A stretch of 20,179 nt of DNA from a virus, in IMG/VR virus record IMGVR_UViG_3300032084_000150, positions 1 to 20,179 of that record; one strand, 5' to 3'. The position numbers and the translations under genes were made by a program. The stretch's first letter is position 1; the number at the start of each line of letters is the position of its first letter. The notes below the pieces were generated by a model. The model ran no database searches and was not told the origin of the DNA. It saw nothing but the letters and a program-made list of their open reading frames with translations. Positions 1 through 8,510 of this stretch are shown in pieces.

Positions 1-956
1 GCGTTAAGCTATCGAAAAGGCAGCAAGAGATCCTTGAGAAGTATACGCTCGATGGCATCATTGAGTGGGAGAAGAGGAATACGAAATACTCGATCAGGAT
101 GGACGCGATCAGGAGGGAAGTAAGACAACTAGGTGGACCTCCTATCAGTAAAGCCAAGAAGGTAGTTCGTGAAGGCGTAGGTGCTAAGAGTTCATGGAAA
201 TGTTCTGAGTGTGGCACAGAGAAGAACGATGAAGTGACACAAGAGTTCTACGACTTCTGTAAGCAAAAGGTAGACAAGTACGAGAAAGAGGTAGCAGAGC
301 TAGACAAAGAATTGCTAGACATCACCAGCATGATTGAGCGTCTACCTTGTAAGCCATCAGAGTATGCTAAGTGGAGTGAGCAGAAGAACGAAGCCGCCTA
401 CGCAGAACTACTTACTGAGGCAAAACATGAGCGATCTGTTCTAAATGCACGCAAAGGCGATCTAGAGATCAAGTATGACATCTTTGGGTTCTGGGACAAG
501 GCGTTCTCAGAGAAAGGTCTAGTGCGTTTTGTTATTAGAACTGTTAGGGATTACCTTAATACCCATTGTAATTATTATCTTGGGTATTTAACAAACGGTC
601 GTATTACTGTAGAATTTGATGAGGAATTACGAGAAAATATTGAAGTGCTAGGAAAGCATCGTCACTATATATCTCTATCCGGTGGAGAGCGTAGGAAGGT
701 TAACCTAGCAGTAATGCTTGGACTACAAACTCTTCTTACAATGTCCAACGGCCATCAAAGTAGCGTCTTGTTCTTTGATGAGGTCGCAGAAAACCTGGAT
801 GAAGACGGTATCAACGGTCTTTACGAGCTACTATACGATCTCAAGAAGGACAGGACTCTTTTCGTCATTACACACAACCCGCATCTCGCACAGCACATGT
901 CGAGACACAAGAAGATTAATATAATAAAAGATAAAGGAGTATCAACAATCAAATGA
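1..956 (+). CDS. Recombination endonuclease ATPase subunit (gp46/Rad50/SbcC-like), 5'-truncated
   Basis: The reading frame is open to the left edge of the window (codons from base 3), so the N-terminal Walker A half lies outside. An ATG at 99 is internal, not the start. The visible 317 residues show a CxxC pair (CSEC) flanked by charged, coiled-coil-like sequence, as in a Rad50 zinc hook. An ABC signature SGGERR follows near base 678, then a Walker B FFDE at 771-782 and an H-loop THNPH near 870. Proteins of this family (T4 gp46, with nuclease partner gp47) resect DNA ends for recombination-dependent replication. The partner is presumably upstream of the window. The stop overlaps the start of the reductase gene by four bases, so the two are probably co-translated. 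The family is secure; equivalence to gp46 is inferred from the phage context. Confidence 0.88.
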   Translation, partial: VKLSKRQQEILEKYTLDGIIEWEKRNTKYSIRMDAIRREVRQLGGPPISKAKKVVREGVGAKSSWKCSECGTEKNDEVTQEFYDFCKQKVDKYEKEVAELDKELLDITSMIERLPCKPSEYAKWSEQKNEAAYAELLTEAKHERSVLNARKGDLEIKYDIFGFWDKAFSEKGLVRFVIRTVRDYLNTHCNYYLGYLTNGRITVEFDEELRENIEVLGKHRHYISLSGGERRKVNLAVMLGLQTLLTMSNGHQSSVLFFDEVAENLDEDGINGLYELLYDLKKDRTLFVITHNPHLAQHMSRHKKINIIKDKGVSTIK

Positions 957-2857
957 CCATCGCCAAGCTAAATAGTTTAGGACAAGAAATCTTTATGAGC
1001 CGCTACGCTTACCCAGGTGAGAAGGAGTGGCGACAGCGAGCAAAAGCAATTGCTAGAACCGTAGCAGGAGCAGAACCCGATGAGGATAAAGAAAGAGTTG
1101 AGGGATGGTTTTATGATGCTATTTCTAGCGGCGATTTTGTTCCTGGGGGTCGCATTATTTATGGTTCTGGACGAAATGCTGGCAAGCATAATCTACTAAA
1201 CTGTTATGTCATCATTCCTGAGGATAGCGTCGATAGCATTGGAAAAACTATTCAGGACATGTACAAGATTTCATGTGCTGGTGGTGGTATTGGTTTTAAT
1301 GTATCTAAGATTCGTCCTCAAGGCGATGACATTGGCAATGTAAAGAACTCTGCTCCTGGCAGCGTCTCTGTCCTCAAGATGATCAATGAGGTAGGAGAGC
1401 ATGTCAAGTCTGGTAAGAACCGTCGCACGGCTCTTATGGGTATTCTTAATGTCACTCACCCAGACCTACTAGATTTCCTTACTGTCAAGCTAGATCAGGG
1501 TCAGCTTAACAACTTCAATATCTCTGTTGCTATTACCAACAGGTTCATTGAGGCTGTGCAAAACGACGAGCCTTGGTACTTCACCTATGGCAACAAGGAG
1601 TATCATAACTTCGTCCTGCGTGCTACCAACAGCAAGGGTGAGGAGCGTGAGCTAGAGGTGATTGCCCTTGATGCTGACGATGCTATCGGTCGTGCAGAGA
1701 ACTTCCATCGTGCTGACTGGACTGAAACTTTTGAACTGGTCGGTCAGGCAGATATCTCTGCTCGTAAACTCTGGGAAAGAATCTGGACAAATGCTGTTGA
1801 GTCAGGTGACCCTGGCGTATATAATATTGATCTAGCAAACTCTTTCACCAATGTATCGTATTTCGAGGAACTCGCATCCACTAATCCCTGTGGTGAGATT
1901 AGTCTCCCTTCTTATGGCAACTGTTGCCTTGGGAATGTTAATCTTGCTAACATGTGCTTGGAAGATGGGTCCGATGTAGATTGGAAACGCCTAGCCCGTA
2001 CTGTGAGAACTGGTATTCGTTTCCTAGATAATGTTCTTACCGTCAACCACTTCCCCACTCCTGAGTGTAAGGAAGTAGGTGAAAGATCTCGTCGTGTTGG
2101 TCTTGGTGTCATGGGTCTTCACCACATGTTCATCAAGCTAGGCATTCGTTATGGTAGTGAGAAGAGTCTAGAGTTCCTAGAAAGACTGTTCGCTACAATT
2201 AGAGACGAGGCTTACAAGGCAAGTATATATCTAGCGAGGGACAAGGCACCATTCCCTGCATTTGATAGAGAAAAGTACCTAAGTGAAGATTTTGCTAAAA
2301 CACTTCCTATTCGGATTCGTCATTACATCCGTAAGTATGGTATTCGTAACGCTGTTATGCTTACTATTCCCCCAACTGGAACTATATCAATGCTTATGGG
2401 CGTCAGCAGCGGGATTGAGCCTATTTTCTCTGCCATGTATAATCGCAGATGGCGTCAAGGTAATGTCTGGAAAGAGCAGTTCGTCGCAGACCCTCTTTTC
2501 CAGGAGTATTTCGATGCAGGAAAGGAACTCCACGCATTTGTAGGTGCTTACGATATCACTCCTGAGGAGCACATGGCTGTCCAGGCAACCATCCAACGCT
2601 TCATAGACTCCTGCATTAGCAAGACAATAAACTTGCCAGAGACCTTTGATCCTGCTACTATGATCGAAGATGCCGTGAACTATATGCCATACCTGAAAGG
2701 AATGACTATATATAGAGCGGGCTCAAAAGGTAACGAACCACTACAAGCAATACCACTAACTAGAGAAAATGTCGAACGATACATGGGACAACAAAACGCC
2801 GTTGGAACCGCAGACGGAGCAGCCTGTACCCTCGGAGGAGATGGAGAGTGCGGCTGA
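953..2857 (+). CDS. nrdJ: Adenosylcobalamin-dependent (class II) ribonucleoside reductase
   Basis: This enzyme reduces ribonucleotides to deoxyribonucleotides, supplying precursors for phage DNA synthesis. The 634-residue product carries a redox cysteine in LLNCYV (C84), the active-site NPCGE (N311, C313, E315), a barrel cysteine in GNCCLGN (C324/C325), the PPTGTIS phosphate-binding loop (about 473-479) and a C-terminal cysteine pair (C625, C633) for re-reduction. The GDPG stretch, the compact length and the absence of a small-subunit (NrdB) gene nearby fit class II rather than class I. Radical generation would then need B12 coenzyme from the host. It starts in an ATGA-type overlap with the gp46-like gene and has an AAAGGAG ribosome site about 13 bases upstream. 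No intein is seen. Class II is inferred from motifs; a class I large subunit with a distant partner is less likely. Confidence 0.88.
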   Translation: MTIAKLNSLGQEIFMSRYAYPGEKEWRQRAKAIARTVAGAEPDEDKERVEGWFYDAISSGDFVPGGRIIYGSGRNAGKHNLLNCYVIIPEDSVDSIGKTIQDMYKISCAGGGIGFNVSKIRPQGDDIGNVKNSAPGSVSVLKMINEVGEHVKSGKNRRTALMGILNVTHPDLLDFLTVKLDQGQLNNFNISVAITNRFIEAVQNDEPWYFTYGNKEYHNFVLRATNSKGEERELEVIALDADDAIGRAENFHRADWTETFELVGQADISARKLWERIWTNAVESGDPGVYNIDLANSFTNVSYFEELASTNPCGEISLPSYGNCCLGNVNLANMCLEDGSDVDWKRLARTVRTGIRFLDNVLTVNHFPTPECKEVGERSRRVGLGVMGLHHMFIKLGIRYGSEKSLEFLERLFATIRDEAYKASIYLARDKAPFPAFDREKYLSEDFAKTLPIRIRHYIRKYGIRNAVMLTIPPTGTISMLMGVSSGIEPIFSAMYNRRWRQGNVWKEQFVADPLFQEYFDAGKELHAFVGAYDITPEEHMAVQATIQRFIDSCISKTINLPETFDPATMIEDAVNYMPYLKGMTIYRAGSKGNEPLQAIPLTRENVERYMGQQNAVGTADGAACTLGGDGECG

Positions 2858-2903
2858 GTTTGAAAAGCTTCCTGATATAAACGATCCATACTGGGAAGAC
2901 TAA
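2841..2903 (+). CDS. Possible 20-residue acidic peptide at the reductase 3' end
   Basis: An ATG lies 17 bases before the reductase stop in another frame, directly after GGAGGAG. It gives a 20-codon ORF ending in TAA, rich in Asp and Glu and ending PYWED. The purine-rich stretch is very close to the ATG, closer than an ideal ribosome site. The ORF could be a tiny coupled gene, or the tail of the reductase reached by a frameshift past the C-terminal cysteine pair. No family is recognised. Chance cannot be excluded at this length. Confidence 0.3.
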   Translation: MESAAEFEKLPDINDPYWED

Positions 2904-2918
2904 TTTTTTATCTTCATT

Positions 2919-2959
2919 TACCTCCAAGTATTCTAAATATATTTGAATACTTGGAGGTA
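2919..2959 (+). promoter_or_regulatory. Perfect 15-bp hairpin that sequesters the tail gene ribosome site, with a late-promoter-like box in it
   Basis: TACCTCCAAGTATTC (2919-2933) is the exact reverse complement of 2945-2959, with an 11-base A/T loop. The 3' arm contains GGAGG (2953-2957), the ribosome site for the ATG at 2965. The box TCTAAATA (2932-2939) at the loop differs in one base from the T4 late promoter consensus TATAAATA. Transcripts reading through from the reductase would fold and hide the site, whereas transcripts starting at the box would lack the 5' arm and be translatable. The hairpin is read directly; the regulation is inferred by analogy with T4 late genes. Confidence 0.7.
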
Positions 2960-2964
2960 TTTAT

Positions 2965-5900
2965 ATGGCTTGGAATAGTAGAAACGGGTATCGTGACCGA
3001 TATCTAGGTGCCGCTAAAACACTAAGAAATAAGGCACTCGCTTGGGTTTATGCTCGCAGGGGCGAGGTTCCTGCAAACATCTATAGAGATGATCAAAGAG
3101 AAGGTTCATCCTTCTTCAACCCTGCCATTGTTCTCGATTATGATTTCGATGACATGGACGGGGATTTCCTTTTCAACAAAGCTCCTGGGGGAGACGATTA
3201 TTCCCTAGTTGTTCAAGGAGGAGAGTGGGTTAACGACGAAGAATACTGCATGTCAGGCTTCTCCACTTCCGCAACCTACGGAGTTATAAGAGGTAGATCT
3301 GATGTTATTACTCAGGTTGCTCAAAATAACAAGCAGTTTACAATTGATACTTGGATTAGGGCTCATGATCTTACGACCACTGGCCCTCCTAGAATATTCT
3401 CTATGGCCCCTTCCACTTCGGGAACTACAGGCCACGGGTCTTCTGCCCCCGACGCATTCTACCGTCGAAACTTAAGTTTGCTACAAGGTCCAAACAGCGC
3501 ACCTTTTGCAGGCGATGATTTACAAGCTAGATTTAGAGTTCTAGTAGGATCTACTGAGTCTGAGCTTAATGGTACATCCCCACCCCCTGATATTGCAGAG
3601 GGTGTATTAGTCCAGGATCAACTTCACCATGTAGCTTTAAGTGTTAAGGCAGTGGATGGAGATGGTCTTCCCGAGGTTACTATTGCCATGTATGTTGATG
3701 GTGATTTAGTTTCTGAGCAGATTATTGATGTAGATGGCGCAGAGTATGATGATGTTTTCTCTAACTGGGGAAGCACAGAACAGGGAAGCTATTTATTAAG
3801 TCTTTTCGATGAGGCTGCTGTAGTAGGAATTCCTGGTCAAAGAGCATGGAAAGGAACTATGTATCGCTGGAGATTCTGGGCTGGAGCCATGACCAGTCTC
3901 CTTATTAAACAATTATTTGATGCTGGCCCTAAAGGTTCTACTACATGTAACTGGGGTGGTGGAGGTGCTATCGGTGATCTAGATCCCGTTAGTGGTAACA
4001 TCTTTACACCTCCTATCGCTCAGGATGATACTGCTACAGTATACTTTGGAGATAGCAAGCCTATCTCTGTTCTTTCAAACGATCTTGTGTTCGGAGGTAA
4101 GAACTTTAGAAGAAACTCTCTTCAAGTTGTAACCCCTCCCACTTCTGGAACTGCTGTCCCAGATATTTACGGAAGGATTGAGTATAGTGCAATTGATTAC
4201 CCCGACACAACTCCAGGTAATCAAGACACCTTCACCTACAAGGTAAAGGATAACGCTAACCTTTGGACTACTGGCACTGTTTATGTAAACATTGCATCAG
4301 GTCCTCCTACAGGCGTGTTTACTCCTACTATACCTTTCCCAGGGGGAACTGCATACCCTGGTCGTCTACCTCCTTACGGGGCCAACCCAGCAGATGTTGA
4401 TTTCTCTGGAGGACCTTTAAGTGGCGCACTTGTTGATGCTTGTGGTATTGATTGGGTTATTCCATGGAAGTCCACAACAGGACCTAACAACGATTACTTT
4501 AAGATTGAAGAACTAGGTGATCAATATGCTGATGATATTCAGCTTAGTGGTTTCGCAATGCTATATCCTGATCTAGACTCAGAGGATTCAGGAGGTATTA
4601 AAATTACCGAACCAGGAACCTACGAAAACTTTGTTTCTTACAAGAAGATTCAGATTAGAGCTGATGATGTTATCCTTAAGAACTTCATTGTAGATCCTTG
4701 TTTAGGTGGAAGCCCTGCTGCAAAGGCAGCTATTTGGGCAAAGCAAAACTCTGTAGGTTATGATCCTAACTTCTGGCTTACTAACCTTAACGCACCTACT
4801 GATGTAAAAGGTCCTTGCCCTTTATATGGTATAACAGATAACCAAGGTGTTAAGAAGTATTATGAAAGACAGAACAACTCCATAATCTACGCTATAGATT
4901 GTAACAAGGTTCAAGGAACTGACACTTATGTTTCTGGAACAATTATAAGGGATGGTATGGTTACTTGGGGTTCAAGTAAAACGATCCTTCTTAGAAACAA
5001 CTCTATAGTTAAAAGATGTGATCTAAAAGAGGGAGGTGCTGACGCAATTGAATTCGGTGGTGACAATGTTTCCGCTACAGGTAACTGGATTCACCATCTT
5101 GGACCTCTTGCAAAGTCCCACTCTGATGGTATGCAAACCACTGGTAACTTCAATACCTATATCTTTGGAAACTTTATAGATATGCCATCTCCTGCTAAGG
5201 CACCTGTGCAACCCTATAAATCCAATGCAGCTTATATTGCTGGACCAACAAAAGCAAACATTGCCAATGTTGCAGTAATAGGTAACTGGATGAATGCTGG
5301 TAACAGTACGCTTTATATCAACACTGGTGATAAGTGGAAGAAAGCTTCTACTTTAGGTGTTCAGGCATCTGCTGATGGAACCTGTACATTCAGCCTTAAA
5401 GGAAACCAGTTCTCCGCAACACCAGAAGGTGCTAGACAGAACCTTGCTGGTGACGGTATTATCCTTGAGAAGTATGTTGTTAAGGGTTCTACTGAGGCTT
5501 ACTGGTGGGAAGTTCCCTCTGAATTTTACGGTAGAACTGATGCTTCTACTATAGTGCTGTCTGGTCCTGCTGGTGGTTGGGAAGATATTGTATATGATCC
5601 TACTGATCCTTTCGCTGGTCCTGACGGATACAAGTCTACCTACGGTGATCCTAATGTAGGCTGCTTATGTCCTAACCCTGAAACATACTTTGATCAAGGG
5701 GATTACACTGCATACTATAACAACCCTGGCGGGTGGGATCCAACACAAGGAGCAGATTGTGACTGGGTTAACAATGGTCAACCTTGTCACATCTTGTTCA
5801 GGCCCACTCTTGACGGACAACCTATGGTGTTCAGCGGTGTAAACTCTCAAGATATACCTTACGGTCAAAACGGTGTTTACAGGATTTCTGACCCAGCAAA

Positions 5901-6384
5901 GTGCCAGATTAATGGTGTGTACGATACCCCAGAAACCGCTACAAGCTGGTATCACCCTAAAGAGTTCTCAGGCGTTATCGTAGCTGATAATAGGTTTGGT
6001 GCGTACTTCCAGTACAACCCTGCTGGAATTGGTGATGCTCACCAATGCTGTGGAGACTTTGAATGGGATCAGCCAGCTAACGAAGCTGGAACTATGTCCT
6101 CAGTAATAATGTCTGGAAATATTTGGGACTATACTGGACAGCTTATGGGATCTGCCACAGGTGGAGGTTACACTCCCAACTACAACGATATTTATGGAGA
6201 TTTAAGCATCGTTAGAAAGTTCAATGACTGGTGTATTCCAGCCAGCGGAACCACTTACGGTCTTGCATCCTTCGATAGATTAAGATCTGATGGATGGTGT
6301 TCGGAATTCGCTAATGGAATGACCTTCGTAGAACCTTCTTACGACAGTTCTTGTGTACATTGTCCTGATCCATGGTGTCCATGA
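2965..6384 (+). CDS. Large tail fibre/tail spike protein: LamG-like, cadherin-like and beta-helix domains
   Basis: This 1139-residue protein starts at an ATG seven bases after GGAGG. After a short basic N-terminus (about 1-45), residues about 50-310 resemble a laminin-G/concanavalin-like lectin fold (FTIDTWIRA, LHHVALSV, MYVDGDLV). Residues about 350-450 look like a cadherin/Ig-like repeat: an N-terminal AQDD, then VLSND and DTFTYKVKD. Residues about 530-800 have the repeated short hydrophobic strands of a right-handed parallel beta-helix, including SHSDGMQ, common in pectate-lyase-like folds. The last ~280 residues are Cys-rich, ending in SSCVHCPDPWCP. This architecture fits a receptor-binding or glycan-degrading tail protein on the virion surface. 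It stands alone under late-type control, separate from the replication genes around it. Enzymatic activity is not shown. A general structural appendage protein is the main alternative. Confidence 0.75.
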   Translation: MAWNSRNGYRDRYLGAAKTLRNKALAWVYARRGEVPANIYRDDQREGSSFFNPAIVLDYDFDDMDGDFLFNKAPGGDDYSLVVQGGEWVNDEEYCMSGFSTSATYGVIRGRSDVITQVAQNNKQFTIDTWIRAHDLTTTGPPRIFSMAPSTSGTTGHGSSAPDAFYRRNLSLLQGPNSAPFAGDDLQARFRVLVGSTESELNGTSPPPDIAEGVLVQDQLHHVALSVKAVDGDGLPEVTIAMYVDGDLVSEQIIDVDGAEYDDVFSNWGSTEQGSYLLSLFDEAAVVGIPGQRAWKGTMYRWRFWAGAMTSLLIKQLFDAGPKGSTTCNWGGGGAIGDLDPVSGNIFTPPIAQDDTATVYFGDSKPISVLSNDLVFGGKNFRRNSLQVVTPPTSGTAVPDIYGRIEYSAIDYPDTTPGNQDTFTYKVKDNANLWTTGTVYVNIASGPPTGVFTPTIPFPGGTAYPGRLPPYGANPADVDFSGGPLSGALVDACGIDWVIPWKSTTGPNNDYFKIEELGDQYADDIQLSGFAMLYPDLDSEDSGGIKITEPGTYENFVSYKKIQIRADDVILKNFIVDPCLGGSPAAKAAIWAKQNSVGYDPNFWLTNLNAPTDVKGPCPLYGITDNQGVKKYYERQNNSIIYAIDCNKVQGTDTYVSGTIIRDGMVTWGSSKTILLRNNSIVKRCDLKEGGADAIEFGGDNVSATGNWIHHLGPLAKSHSDGMQTTGNFNTYIFGNFIDMPSPAKAPVQPYKSNAAYIAGPTKANIANVAVIGNWMNAGNSTLYINTGDKWKKASTLGVQASADGTCTFSLKGNQFSATPEGARQNLAGDGIILEKYVVKGSTEAYWWEVPSEFYGRTDASTIVLSGPAGGWEDIVYDPTDPFAGPDGYKSTYGDPNVGCLCPNPETYFDQGDYTAYYNNPGGWDPTQGADCDWVNNGQPCHILFRPTLDGQPMVFSGVNSQDIPYGQNGVYRISDPAKCQINGVYDTPETATSWYHPKEFSGVIVADNRFGAYFQYNPAGIGDAHQCCGDFEWDQPANEAGTMSSVIMSGNIWDYTGQLMGSATGGGYTPNYNDIYGDLSIVRKFNDWCIPASGTTYGLASFDRLRSDGWCSEFANGMTFVEPSYDSSCVHCPDPWCP

Positions 6385-6385
6385 T

Positions 6386-6394
6386 ACTATAATA
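6386..6394 (+). promoter_or_regulatory. ACTATAATA promoter-like motif, leaderless spacing
   Basis: The motif contains a perfect TATAAT (6388-6393) and ends four bases before the ATG at 6399. A transcript from it would start at or next to the start codon. No Shine-Dalgarno sequence lies between. No recognisable -35 box lies 16-18 bases upstream. Confidence 0.55.
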
Positions 6395-6398
6395 GGTC

Positions 6399-6842
6399 AT
6401 GGCTATATACGAGTTCATTTGTCATGACTGTGAAGTAATATGGGAACGGGAAGCGCCTATGAGTAAAGCGCCTTCCCGTTCCCGTTGTCCTGAATGTAAG
6501 AAGCTATCCAACAGGCATTGGGGCGAGGTCCCTGTAATGTTCAATGGGAGCGACTACTATACTAACAAGCGTAAACAGCACAACTTAGTGTATAACGATA
6601 AGTCTAAAGCTAAAGAGGTTAAAGAGGATCTTTTAGATATTGCAAAGAAGCAGTCGGAACAGCAAGCTTCACCTTATAGACCTGTAGTATTAGATGAAAC
6701 CAAGCTTGAGCAAGGTCACGCTGAAGGTAAGATAAGGCGCAAAACAAAGGAAGAAAAGGATTTTGAGAAGAAACAGGGTGATGAGATCAGGTCGTCGCTC
6801 TATAATAACCATGCTGGTTACAGGAACCTAAGCAAACGATAA
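6399..6842 (+). CDS. FmdB-like zinc-ribbon protein
   Basis: The 147-residue product opens with a zinc ribbon of the FmdB type: a CHDC pair at residues 9-12 and a CPEC pair at about 31-34, within a YEFICHDC...RCPEC pattern. The remaining two thirds is Lys/Glu-rich and probably helical or disordered. FmdB-type ribbons occur in small phage and bacterial proteins of poorly known role, often regulatory or nucleic-acid linked. This is the first gene of the replication operon, eight bases before the helicase gene. There is no ribosome site before its ATG, which follows a TATAAT-type box, so a leaderless message is likely. A strong hairpin lies inside its coding sequence between the two cysteine pairs. 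Confidence 0.7.
   Translation: MAIYEFICHDCEVIWEREAPMSKAPSRSRCPECKKLSNRHWGEVPVMFNGSDYYTNKRKQHNLVYNDKSKAKEVKEDLLDIAKKQSEQQASPYRPVVLDETKLEQGHAEGKIRRKTKEEKDFEKKQGDEIRSSLYNNHAGYRNLSKR
6442..6483 (+). repeat. Strong hairpin within the zinc-ribbon gene
   Basis: GGGAACGGGAAG (6442-6453) pairs perfectly with 6472-6483. After a single bulged C at 6471, three more pairs follow (6454-6456 with 6468-6470). The 11-base loop (6457-6467) holds an in-frame ATG (6460-6462). Fifteen pairs, mostly G-C in the lower stem, make this unusually stable for coding sequence about 43 bases from the presumed mRNA 5' end. It could pause ribosomes or polymerase, or be a processing site. Confidence 0.7.
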
Positions 6843-6850
6843 ACAACGAT

Positions 6851-8173
6851 ATGGCATACAACTTTTCAGACAACATTCAGCGAGGCATTCTCAACCTCGC
6901 CAAGAGTAATCTTGATTTCTTCAACGAGATCGCTCCGCTCGTTAAGTCGGAGTATTTTGAGTACCCAATTCACTCCACGCTATACGATGGCATTACGGAG
7001 TTCTTTGGGAAGTATCACAAGCTCCCTAATGACGATTTCCTGCTTGAGTTCTGCAAGGACCGAAAGAGGCAATCGGAGTCTGTCGCAGAGTATGAGGACG
7101 AAGTTTGTTTTATCAACAACCTTGATGCCTCCACAGTCCAGAACACTGAGTTCATTGTAGACTGTGTGGAGAAGTTTGCTCGCAGAGAGTCCATGAAGCA
7201 AGCTATAACCAAGTCTGTTGACCTCATGCGAGATGGACGCTTCGATGAGATCGAGAAGGAAGTTAAGGACGCACTACTGGTTGCTCGCAGCCAGGACTTC
7301 GGACAAGACTACTTCAAAGATACCGAAGCTCGCTGGGAGCGCCTTCTGACCGTCAATGACGATGATTACATCAAGACTTGCCTGCCTAGCCTTGATCGTG
7401 GTCTTAACGGTGGCGGTCTTCGTAAAAAGGAACTTGCTATGGTTGTTGCTCCTCCTGGGGTTGGCAAGTCCCTTTACCTAGCCAATCAGGCAGTGAAGTG
7501 TCTGATTGAAAACCTGAAAGTTGTTTATATATCGTTGGAGATGAGTGAAGATAGAGTGGGTCAACGCATCGACTCTATCTCCACTCTGATCCCTCAAAAG
7601 CTTCTTGGGCAAGAGCGTGAGCAGAAGATGCTCCGTCAGCGTCACAAGATCTTTCAGGATCGTTTCCCCAAGGCTAACCTCCGTATCAAGGAGTTCCCCA
7701 CAGGGATGGCGAATGTTAACACGATTCGGGCCTACCTGAATCAACTTAAGAGCTACGAGGACTTCGTGCCTGATGTGCTTGTCATCGACTACATGGAGCT
7801 ACTGCGTCCAGTCCGTGAAGGCATGAGTGAGTATGAAGCCCAGCAGCGTATTGCAGAGGAGCTACGAGGCATCGGTGTAGAGCAGGACATGCTGATCTGG
7901 ACTGCTACTCAGACCAACCGTGCAGGTCGTGGAGCCCGTCTAATCACCGATGAACACCTAGGAGATTCCTACGGTAAGTTCCGTGTGGTGGACCTTGCAA
8001 TCTCTCTCAACCAAGACGAAGAAGAGTTTGATGAGGGTATGATGCGTGCCTATGTGATGAAAGCCAGGAACGGAAAAGCTAGGTTCGTCATCCCCATGAC
8101 CATCAACTATAATGTGTTGGTTATGCAAGAGGTTGACCATGACGAGAACCAAGAGCCTGAAGCAGAAAATTAA
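6851..8173 (+). CDS. Replicative DNA helicase (DnaB/T4 gp41-like)
   Basis: This RecA-fold hexameric helicase of 440 residues unwinds DNA ahead of the phage replisome and usually pairs with a primase. Residues about 1-140 form an N-terminal helical domain like that of DnaB. The ATPase domain has a Walker A APPGVGKS at 200-207, a conserved Glu in YISLEMS, a Walker B VLVIDYMELL with D313, and the TATQTNR stretch near the DnaB-family sensor/arginine region. Length and order match DnaB-family phage helicases. It lies eight bases downstream of the zinc-ribbon gene with no good ribosome site and overlaps the next gene by 35 bases. The family call is firm; the gp41 label rests on the neighbouring gp32- and UvsX-like genes. 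No primase gene is in the window. Confidence 0.92.
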   Translation: MAYNFSDNIQRGILNLAKSNLDFFNEIAPLVKSEYFEYPIHSTLYDGITEFFGKYHKLPNDDFLLEFCKDRKRQSESVAEYEDEVCFINNLDASTVQNTEFIVDCVEKFARRESMKQAITKSVDLMRDGRFDEIEKEVKDALLVARSQDFGQDYFKDTEARWERLLTVNDDDYIKTCLPSLDRGLNGGGLRKKELAMVVAPPGVGKSLYLANQAVKCLIENLKVVYISLEMSEDRVGQRIDSISTLIPQKLLGQEREQKMLRQRHKIFQDRFPKANLRIKEFPTGMANVNTIRAYLNQLKSYEDFVPDVLVIDYMELLRPVREGMSEYEAQQRIAEELRGIGVEQDMLIWTATQTNRAGRGARLITDEHLGDSYGKFRVVDLAISLNQDEEEFDEGMMRAYVMKARNGKARFVIPMTINYNVLVMQEVDHDENQEPEAEN

Positions 8174-8510
8174 GGATGTAGGGGAGGTGTTCTATGGATG
8201 GGGCACCTTCTCTATCAAATTTGAGAAGAAGATAACCATGGATGGCGATGAGTGCTTAGGGCTCACCGACTTCGATAAGATGGCTATAGTATTGGATGAT
8301 ACTGCCGAGGACAAAGTGCTTCGCCCCACGCTGCTACATGAGGTATTCCATGTTATCTTTTCTACAATGGGCCTAAGGGCTAATGACGAGGATGCTACTG
8401 TAGATCTTACAACAACTAACGAATTTGTTGTAGAGAGTGCTACCCGTGGACTATTATTGTTTCGACACCTGAATCCTGAACTATGGAGTGTATTATTCGA
8501 TGAAGAGTGA
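8139..8510 (+). CDS. Putative HExxH zinc metallopeptidase-like protein
   Basis: The 123-residue product contains LLHEVFH (H67, E68, H71), the HExxH zinc-binding and catalytic motif. A Glu in the NEFVVE helix (E95 or E99) could be the third ligand. I chose the ATG at 8139 because AGAGG lies six to eight bases before it; an upstream ATG at 8112 has no such site. The gene overlaps the helicase end and is itself overlapped by the following gene, so it is part of the replication operon. Small phage zincin-like proteins of this type exist, but their substrates are mostly unknown. It may be a protease or a non-catalytic zinc protein. No signal peptide is seen, so it should act in the cytoplasm. Confidence 0.65.
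   Translation: MTRTKSLKQKIKDVGEVFYGWGTFSIKFEKKITMDGDECLGLTDFDKMAIVLDDTAEDKVLRPTLLHEVFHVIFSTMGLRANDEDATVDLTTTNEFVVESATRGLLLFRHLNPELWSVLFDEE

Noticed and set aside
2283-2543. 86-codon + strand frame with hydrophobic stretches inside the reductase gene
   Set aside because: It lies wholly within the well-matched reductase coding region, which holds the PPTGTIS motif here; no ribosome site supports it.
953-2857. Intein or internal homing gene in the reductase
   Set aside because: The 634-residue product aligns as one continuous class II enzyme with no insert.
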